DNA from: Cryptomeria japonica
Taxonomy: Eukaryota > Streptophyta > Pinopsida > Cupressales > Cupressaceae
DNA: 64,000 nt
Assembly (NCBI RefSeq): GCF_030272615.1
Contig: NC_081414.1
Span: 54,519,636-54,583,635, forward strand
Reading direction: 5' to 3'
This document shows, one piece after another, positions 56,118 through 64,000 of this stretch. Below the pieces are notes generated by a model. It saw only the letters and a list, made by a program, of their open reading frames with translations, ran no database searches and was not told the DNA's origin. Position 1 is the stretch's first letter; the number at the start of each line of letters is the position of its first letter. Both the position numbers and the translations under genes were made by a program.

Positions 56118-58733
56118 TGTCATGCTTGTGAAGTGTGATAGCTGTAGCTACAACACAAAACACTCAATAGATCATTACACGAATGGTTAGTAAAATTAGA
56201 ACAAATAAAGATAAAACCATGGCTAATTGATCTACCACCTCCTAATAAATGCAAGTGTAGATTTGCTCTCAGATTTAGAAGAGGAAATTCTAGTGACTTG
56301 ACAACACCTAGATGGAGGATTTAAGATGATAATGATGCATTTAAGCTAGAAAAGAGAATGAATAAGCTACATGATTCAACAATTATGCTAGAAAATAAGA
56401 TAGATCTAAGAATGCAATTGCCTATAATAACAATGCTCAAATGATATGCTAAGAGATATTATTGTAGATTAGGAAATTGAAAATCATCAAAACAATAGCA
56501 ATTAGGACAACCACAAAACCTAAAGCTACTATGAAAGCAATCCTAAATCCAATCAATGAAGACATAAAGACAAGATATTCAAATCAAATGAAATCAAAGC
56601 AAACTGACGCATATATCTCCTTCATGTGGCTCCATTGTTCTTCTTTCACCTTCAAATTTGATGTGGATCTCACCTGCAAGTGCAAAATGCAAGTGGAAAT
56701 CAAGTTGTTGGGAGATGAAATTCACAGCATAAGGTTACTCGAAAATATGATTGATTCCCCCCTTTTCATTGAAGAAAATCATCCAATTTATAGACAAAGT
56801 GGAGAGAGGACAAGATTAGCATGAAGAGATTTGGAAGGAAATTCAAATCAAGAATGGCAAAATTATGACAAATGTGTGATGCTTTCTATGCAAGGTGTAT
56901 GACAAATTATGCACAAATTATGACAAGTTGCTATGCAAGATGTATGACAAATTATGACAAGATTGAAATCCCATTCCTGTGACAAAAGGGAAGAGAGAAA
57001 ATAGCCTCCATTATTGCAACAAATGAAAGCATAAACATAGGAGAAAATGAGGGAATGAAATTCAGGGAAATATTAGAAAAATTAAAGAAAATAGGAGAAA
57101 TAGAAATTAGGAATTAGGAGAAATTAGCAAATTAAAAAATTGAGGAAAAAGATGAAATAGAAATTAGGTGAATTAATTAATAGGTTTTCATCCATTAATT
57201 AATTCATGAAAGAGACCTAGGACTAAATAAATAGATTTATTTAACCCACAAAGAAGAAGAAAAGGATTAAATGAACAAATCATAAAACCTTAGAAATAAG
57301 AGGACAAGGAATTAGGTCAAGACAACAAGAAATTAATGTAGGTTCGATCATGATTCTAATTGACAAAGGACCAATGTTGATAAATGATTGAGATTGGTTG
57401 ACAAAAATCAATGACAAATTGACCAAGATTGACAAGGAGATCAAATTGATAGGTGCCAATTGACAAGGAACAATGACTAATAGATCCAAATTGACATGAT
57501 TGAAAAGGACAAGGATCGATGACGAATCGATCGCAAAATGACAAGATTGACAAGGACAAGGATCGATGACAAATCGATCGCAAAATGATGAGATTGACAA
57601 GTTGACAATTGCAAATGATTGAAAGATTGACAAGAGGACAAAACCCTAATTCTATCATTGATTAGGATTGACAATGTCCAAAATGATGATAAATGAGCAT
57701 GCACCATGATGCAACAGGATGAGATCGACAACAATCATGACTGAAGATTGCTATCAACAAGACCTAATTTGAAAGCGATAAAAATGAGGAATGCAGAAGA
57801 AGGACTCGATGCTCGCAAATGATAAAGACCAAGTGCGCAACATAGAAGAAATGTTAATGCGATGCAAGAACCCTAAAATAAGGCAATGCGCAAATGTTAA
57901 AGTATGACTCCACAAGCATTGACCATTTTTAGACGTCTACAATTATGCCTATAGTAACAATGCATAAGATGAAAATGAGATGGGATGATTATTACTCTAA
58001 AATGGGGTCTATTTATAGTATTTCCAAGGCTAGGGGTGAGGTGACAGGAATCAATGGTCAAGATTGAGTCTGAAGATATCAATGGTGAAATTGGAGGAGG
58101 TTGGAAAAGAGGTTGGATGAAAGGGAACATTTGCCATCTCTATGGTGACAAGTGTAAAGAAGCTTCCAAGAGAGGGTGGATGAAAGGGAACATTTGTCAT
58201 CTCTATGGTGACAAGTGTCAAAAGGCTTCCAAGAGAGGGGACATGTGGCCCAAGAATGCCATGTGTCTCAAGGGGAGAGTATCCACACCATAGGAGGCTA
58301 GGATAAGGAGGTTAGGATGTGCAAGATAAGGTAGGTTTAATTAAACCCAGGCTTAGATGGAATGGGTTAGGTTTAGAAGTGGTTAGGTTAGGTGGTTAGA
58401 ATTTAGGAGGCATGTGGGTAATTTGAATTTAAAAATTCAAATAATAGGAAAAGACTAATTAATTCTCAACAACTCATAAATTGATTTTTTTCAACTAATT
58501 AGAAGATTAGAAGAAATGATTTCAAATGGGGAGGGATTAATTAATTTGAATTAACTAATCAAAGAGGACTATTGAAATGAACCTATTAAATAAATCCTTA
58601 GATTTATTAATAAGTAGATGAAAAGGGAGAATTTAATCAGATTGCTAATGAATTTAATTAAATTGGGGAGGGGGATTAATTAAATAATTGCTTATTCAAT
58701 TAATTATCTTCAGACCATTTTTAGGTGTATACA
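56118..58733 (-). repeat. LTR X of G3, interrupted by solo LTR Y
   Basis: The right end is ACCTAAAAATGG read from TGTATACACC on the minus strand. The left end near TGTCATGC (56118) was judged from where copia2 similarity stops, so it is less certain. Without Y it is about 1.13 kb. A 64-66-bp unit is repeated twice at about 58112-58240. Confidence 0.7.
56463..57941 (-). mobile_element. Y: solo LTR of the O family inside LTR X
   Basis: 1,479 bp from TGTAGATTAGG to GACGTCTACA, flanked by ATTAT at 56458-56462 and 57942-57946. On the minus strand it resembles the O LTR along its length (start TGTAGACGTCTAAAAATGG). It has only about two of the 49-bp units. Confidence 0.88.
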
Positions 58734-58752
58734 TTTTTCCCCTCTTTGAAGC
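58734..58752 (-). other. G3 polypurine tract
   Basis: On the minus strand CAAAGAGGGGAAAAA directly before TGTATACACC. It is nearly the same as the tract of O (AAAGAGGGGCAAAA). Confidence 0.8.
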
Positions 58753-60500
58753 AAGATGTGATGACGTGTTGATTCAAAGAATAATCTCATTTTTATGATG
58801 ATATTGGTTCGATAGGATGCCCTAGATATTGATTGATAAATTGCAATACGATGATGCCCCCTCAGGAGATCAATTGAGATAATTGATCTTTGGAGTTTTT
58901 GGATCTTTGTGATATTGATTTCTCGATAGATTATGATTTGATTTCTGCAATTGTGGTTGATGTAAGTGTGAGTTCTACAATCATGGTGATGTGGTTCTTG
59001 ATTATTGATAAAGCTTGATTGGTTACATTTATAAGATCAAGATTCAGTCTGGTTTCAGCAATGATACCTCCTGTATAAGACAAAGATGATCAAAGCATCT
59101 AGTTTCAGGAATGATATATCTTGTATAAGACATTATCAGAATGCTTGGTTTCAGGAAAGATACATCCTATATAAGACATGATAGAAGTGATAAGGTTGAT
59201 TAGATAAAGAATAGACAGTTTGTTGATATCAAGTTCCAGGAAGATTCAGATATGCTGATGTTGGTTCTGTTGAGAGGGATAGCATAAGATTTTCGTTGGG
59301 TTGACAATATCTGGAGAGATATGAATCATTAGTCTGATTATGTATACACTTGTGATGATACCTTGGTGATTCCTATGATAGATTTAACCTTGGATAAAAG
59401 GAGCATGTGGGATCCCATGCAAGAATGAAATGCTAGCTAAATGCAAATGCCAATGCAAATAAAATGCAAAGCTATGATCGGACCAGTCACTGATTATTGC
59501 ATTTTTGTCATCATTGAGCTTTTGAAATGTGGGAAGTGAGTGCAAACATCAATGGTATAATTAAACCATGATGACCTGAGCACTACTTTCCTAGCTTTTG
59601 ATATGGCAAGTTACCACAAGCATCGAGGTATAATTGAACCAAGATGACTTGAGTATTGCTTGCATAAAATAGGCAATATTAATCATTTCAATATGCAAAT
59701 CCAAAATGTCTTCGATGATACTCCGATGATCATGTCCCGAGACAAATTTGCACATATTAATGATTTAATTTTCAAACAACGGACAAGAAAAATGTCATGT
59801 TCCTTCCTTGTTCCTCTAGTCAAAGACTTCCTGGAGTCACTCAAAAATCATGATAGCAAAAATCAAGATTAAAAAAAAGGTGAACAATCATGTTAAAATT
59901 ATTTTTCAAAAGATATCATCCATTGAAAAGGTGTGTGAATGTGCTTACACTGACTTTGTGATAGTTTGATGGTTGATAATTTGATCTCATGTTCAATGTT
60001 GGAGATGTCTCAGTTTGTTGCTTGATAAGAGTTGTCTAATTGTTCTTCTACCTATTTGATTAAGCTCAAAATGATCAAGAAGTTTGCCCCTAGCTAAGTG
60101 CAGTATTTTGCCCCAAGCCTAGAAACAAAGTCATTATGATATACTCAATGATCCAAACCATGGTGAGAAGCCACTTGGGATGCCTGTGTATGTAAAAAGG
60201 ATTCATGATAGATACAAATAGCGCTGATGGAAAATGAATGAATGTAAGTGGAATGATGCATGAACTAATAGATGGAAGAGCTAGCGGACAGATAGTGCCT
60301 GTTTGCCAGGTTTTTACCATCTGTTTTTATTGCACTTTTTCTCATATTTGATTTTTGATTTTTTTTTTTTCTGCTTTTTCACTGTTTTTGATTTTTTTAC
60401 TTTTTCACTTTTTTTTTATTTTTTTGATTTTTCACTATTGTTTTATTTTTTTGTTTTTTCACTTTTTCTGATTTTTCTGATTTTTTTGCTTTTGCAGACA
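58753..60500. other. G3 3' untranslated region
   Basis: No coding sequence was recognised, and no plant mobile domain. Three units of about 48 bp with GGTTTCAG...TATAAGAC lie at 59048-59185. A spaced pair of similar phrases near 59570 and 59630 (GGTATAATTGAACCAAGATG) is also present. A poly-T tract with CACTTTTT runs from about 60330 to 60490. Confidence 0.55.
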
Positions 60501-60509
60501 TAGAATTTC

Positions 60510-61420
60510 TTCAGATGCATGCTATTGATGGGTTCATCGAGCTGATCTTTGTCATGTGTTGATAGTTGATATGCTCCTAATCCAAATATTGTTGTGACTA
60601 CAAATGGACCTAACCAGTTTGGTTCAAACTTTCCTTTCTTTTCTCGATCTGCCTAGTTGCATGGATTTTCCTTTAGTACTAGTTCCCCAACTTGAAAGAC
60701 TCATGGTTTGACCTTGTGATTATAACTCCAACACATTCTTTGCTGATATACCTTTAAATGATCAATGGCATTTTTTCTTAGTTGATGGATCAATTCTAAC
60801 TCTTGCAATCTAGATACTCATTGTTCTTCATCTAGGATAAGACCTTTTAGTGATACTCATAGAGAAGGTATCTCTACTTCTATTGGAAGTATTTCTTTTG
60901 ATCCATAAATAAGAGAGAAAGGTGTGGCATCAGTTGGTGTGTGAATACTAGTATGGTAGGCCCATAGAGAAGGGTTTAATTGAATATGCCAATCTCTTCT
61001 AGCATCATTCACTATCTTTTTGAGGATTTTCATAATACTTTTGTTTGATGCTTCTTCTTGCACATTTCCTTGTAGATAGTAGGGTGTGGAGAATTTGTGT
61101 TGGATCTTGAATTTCTCACATAGTTCTTGTACATCCCGATTCTTGAATGGTCACCCATTATCAGTGATGATGGTCATTGGTATTCCATAGCGAGAGATGA
61201 TGTAATTCAAGATAAATGCAGCAATTTATTTTCCAATGATATTTATGAGAGGTACTTCCTCAATCCATTTTGTGAAATATTCTATAGCTACAAGAATGAA
61301 TTTGTGACCATTAGATGAAGAAGGATTTATTTTTACTACTAGATCAAGACCCCATTGACAAAAAGGCCAAGATGTTGCTAAAGCATGAAGTTCTTGTGTT
61401 GGTGCATGTATCAAATTCCA
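60510..61420 (-). pseudogene. G3 integrase, C-terminal part
   Basis: Minus-strand reading: IHAPTQELHALATSWPFCQW, GLDLVVKINPSS (first Asp), MTIITDNG (second Asp), GNVQEEASNKSIMKILKK (Glu, near 61050), then LPIEVEIPSLRVSL and KGKFEPNWLGPFVVTT, ending INSMHLKKFYV. Stops and small frameshifts are present, for example near 61152 and 60700. It closely resembles the O integrase and so belongs to the Tat lineage. Confidence 0.86.
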
Positions 61421-61429
61421 ATGGATCTG

Positions 61430-62971
61430 ACTGATAACTCAATGATGAATGAGTAGTACCAAATTGGTACTGAGAGGGGGGGTGAATTAGTACAGGCAAA
61501 ATACTATCTAAAAATGGTTTGTCAGCAAATACTCCAAGTGACTGGCAAGCAGTGACACTGGTTGAAACAGAGTGCAACCGGTAAGACCCAGAACAACTAA
61601 AACAATCATCAACCGGTTACTCACTAAGCTTTCCTCTGAGCTTAATACTATAGTACCATTACACCCTCATGCATGAACATGTAAACTATCATTAGATCTT
61701 CACAATAGTTAGTTCAATATTTTTTATAGATAGGCATAAAACACAGAACCATCATATGCTTAACAGGTAATAACAAAGCATCACACATGACACACATATT
61801 TTTCACGTGGAAACCCAATTGGGAAAAACCAGGGTGGGGATGAATACCCACAAGCTTCTTTTTGAACTCTTTAGATGTCTGCTCTGTTAAGAGCCTTGTC
61901 TAGTTAAAGACATTACAATAGGTTCTGCTAGGAACCAATCCTATTAGGGATCACCCAGTTAAGGGATGGCTATAATACCCAATTAGGGTTACCTTGTTAG
62001 AGGATTTCAAGAACGCAATAGCTAAAGGATCTCTAGAGCTCTATAGCTTCCCAAAACTCAATAACTTTGACTTACCCTATTAAAGGATTTGCATCAAGAT
62101 GGTTAAGGCTACCCTGTTAAGGGATTTCACAACGGTTGAAGTGGTTAAAGATCAATAAAAATTACAATGATCTGGTAACAACACTCAATGCTAATGCAGA
62201 TCCATTTTGGCTCCTCTTCACCTCCTGCACATTCACTTTGTAGGTTTCTCTCCTTTGGTCTGGCAAGAATCATGTATCACTTCCCTTGGATACACATACA
62301 ACTTTTGCCAACAACTTTAGAAAGGAACACAACATTGACCTTATAGGAAACAGACAGGTCGGTAGCAAAAACCCTAAACCCTAAACTTGATAGGTTAAGC
62401 AATTCAAACAGTTCAATCCTGACCATTGAATCATACTGCATTAAATGCAACAATCTTGAATCGATCTCAAGACATTCTCCATTGTCCATTATCCACCGAT
62501 TTCATGGCGGCTAATAACCCATCATGCGTTATCACTGTTTGAAAAAATTCATACATTCCCAAGATGGACAGGGATAGTCTTTTTCATGAAAGATCCTTCA
62601 CGCGCACAGGGCTTATGTGGCAAGATGATTTGTTTTCCGTTATACTACTAACTCATCACACAAAGATCACCGATTGAGTCACACAGGCTTAAGGTACTCC
62701 AACCAAAAATCTTGAAGTGGAAACTACCTACCAACTAGTAGTCATACAATGCTTCCATGTGCCAGATCCCATAACTACATGCTGGTTCACCTTGACATGC
62801 CGATTCATCCTGAACAAATATACCGCATTTTGGCATATATACCGGTTCAAACATATGTCGGTTCTCTCTTCTCACATATCACATATGCCGGTTCACATCA
62901 TATCACATATTGACATCAATGACAACATGCAATATCATTATGTCCTCATACCGGTTCACATAATGCCAACA
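61430..62971 (-). repeat. C4 3' LTR
   Basis: The right end is ATAATGCCAACA (62971), that is TGTTGGCATTAT on the element strand. Near its left end is GAGAGGGGGGGTGAATTAGT, similar to the copia2 LTR start region. It contains repeats of CCGGTTCA near 62780-62960. The left end lies somewhere in 61420-61440. Confidence 0.72.
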
Positions 62972-63213
62972 ATCTCCCCCTTTGGCATTGATGGTAATAT
63001 ACAAAGATATCTCTCTGCTTCACATTTTCTCCCCCATTTTCTGCAGATATCTTTTCTGATTCACTCCTTCTCCCCCTTTGACAACAATGCCAAAGTGGAG
63101 GCACAAGTATTCTTGGTCCATTATACTGCTCCCCCTGAGGAGTAGCATCCTTCAACACATTAATCAACAAAAAATTGACTATGCAATACCTGACTGATGT
63201 GGAACAAATACTT
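62972..63213 (-). other. C4 3' untranslated region with repeated polypurine tracts
   Basis: AAAGGGGGAGATTG next to the LTR, AAAGGGGGAGAAGG near 63072 and CTCAGGGGGAGCAG near 63131 on the minus strand. The same arrangement as copia2 (40120-41213). Confidence 0.7.
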
Positions 63214-63993
63214 TTAGTTCACCTCCTGAAGGAGCAGTACCCCCAATTCACCTCTTAAATGCACAAATGTAGTCTTTGGGAGAGGCTTGATGAATATGTC
63301 TGCTAACTGCTCCTTACTAGAAACATGTTCCAATGCAATCTCTTTAATCTGAACCTTTTCCCTCAAGAAATGATACTTAAGCTCAAAATGCTTGGTTCTA
63401 GAATGTAAAACTGGATTCTTTGAAATATTGATAGCACTTGTGTTATCACAGATAATAATTACCGATACAGATAGAGGGATTTTGAAGCCATTTAAAACAT
63501 GCTTCATCTAGATTATCTGAGTGTAGTTCATGAAAGCTGCAACATACTCTGCTTCCGCTGTAGACTGAGAGATACAACTTTGCTTTTTACTCATCCATGA
63601 GACCAGTCTACCACCGAGAAAGAATGCACCACCAATTGTGCTTTTCTGTTCATCCACATTACCTGCCCAATTACCATCTATGAATACTTTCATAATGAAA
63701 TCATTGCCATATGGGTACCACAATCCATAGTCAACTATTCCCTTCAGATACCTAAGAATCTGCTTGACTGCAACCAAGTGGGATTCTCTTGGATTTTTCT
63801 GGAACCTTGCAATAATGCCAACTACATGTGCAATATCCGGTCTGCTATGCACTACATAATGCAACTTACCAATCATTGATTGGTTTTCCTTCTCATCAAC
63901 CAATGCGGAATCATCCTCTTTTGACAATTTGCAACCGGTCACCATCAGTGTACCAACTAGTTTTCTATTATCCATGCCAAAGGTCTTCAACAC
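63214..63993 (-). pseudogene. C4 reverse transcriptase end and RNase H
   Basis: Read on the minus strand: GTLMVTGCKLSKEDDSALVD and IGKLHYVVHSRPDIAHVVGI (reverse transcriptase C-terminus). Then copia RNase H: MKVFIDGNWAGNVDEQKSTI (first Asp), STAEAEYVAAF (Glu) and IIICDNTSAINISKNPVLHS (third Asp), ending HLRGELGVLLLQE. A single TAG, where TGG is expected, interrupts it at 63508-63510. RNase H removes the RNA strand during cDNA synthesis. The upstream part lies outside the window. Otherwise this is the best preserved copia fragment here. Confidence 0.92.
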
Positions 63994-64000
63994 CTCTTTG

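Larger units (their letters stand above)
56118..61430 (-). mobile_element. G3: partial Tat-type Ty3/gypsy element
   Basis: Minus-strand 3' part: integrase (to about 60520), 3' region, polypurine tract (58734-58752) and 3' LTR X (56118-58733). The integrase is cut by C4 at about 61430, so the rest lies outside. It shares integrase sequence, a GGTTTCAGGA...TATAAGAC repeat and a poly-T tract with O. No antisense ORF was found in its 3' region. Confidence 0.8.
61430..64000 (-). mobile_element. C4: partial Ty1/copia element, Sirevirus-like
   Basis: The 3' end of a minus-strand copia element: pol (63993-63214), 3' untranslated region with polypurine tracts, and LTR (about 61430-62971). It is inserted in the G3 integrase. 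The exact left boundary was not fixed, because the second target copy lies beyond the window. The rest of the element runs off the right edge. Confidence 0.82.

Noticed and set aside
1-64000. Host genes, tRNA or rRNA genes
   Set aside because: I found no sequence with a convincing host-gene domain or RNA fold; tRNA-like matches were primer-binding sites of elements.

Overview
The window looks like intergenic heterochromatin from a large plant genome. I found no host gene, tRNA or rRNA. Nearly every base can be assigned to nested LTR retrotransposons, most of them broken by stops and frameshifts. Sirevirus-like Ty1/copia elements, Tat-type Ty3/gypsy elements with a second RNase H, LTRs of 1.2-2.7 kb and many old solo LTRs suggest a seed plant with a large genome. 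A gymnosperm is my guess; the sequence does not prove it.

Layout, left to right. A Ty1/copia element on the minus strand (C1, 1-4835) lies in the integrase of a plus-strand Ty3/gypsy remnant (G4, 4836-about 6822). A 1,560-bp solo LTR (S1, 1619-3178) splits the C1 gag. A second copia element on the minus strand (copia2) starts at 6823 and reaches 56117. Its left LTR is split at 8440 by a 30.6-kb plus-strand Tat-type element (O, 8440-39025, target duplication CATAC). Inside O, a 12.8-kb minus-strand Tat-type element (G1, 15456-28227, target duplication GACAG) splits the integrase. The shortened internal region of copia2 (40120-54588) was hit by a chromovirus (G5). That locus now reads solo LTR, copia gag, truncated copia LTR, truncated G5 LTR, G5 body, G5 LTR, copia gag, which suggests a tandem duplication followed by LTR-LTR recombination. 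A non-LTR insertion (43368-44806) sits in the solo LTR. The right LTR of copia2 is cut at about 56118 by a further minus-strand Tat-type element (G3). The G3 LTR holds a solo LTR (Y, 56463-57941), and its integrase is cut by copia C4 (about 61430 to the window end).

Most interesting points. (1) O and G1 both carry a long extra ORF antisense to gag-pol, next to the 3' LTR, encoding a plant-mobile-domain-like protein with an acidic, coiled-coil and Arg/Ser-rich tail. In G1 an 80-nt GT-AG intron restores the frame exactly, so this would be a spliced gene read from the opposite strand. (2) O appears to carry an internal inversion: gag-pol is reversed relative to its own primer-binding site and polypurine tract, and the antisense ORF is cut into two complementary halves at the two ends of the inverted block. 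(3) G1 has a nearly continuous pol frame but no recognisable gag. (4) O and G1 both have an in-frame TGA at the same position, just before the protease. (5) The G4 remnant holds four consecutive perfect hairpins.
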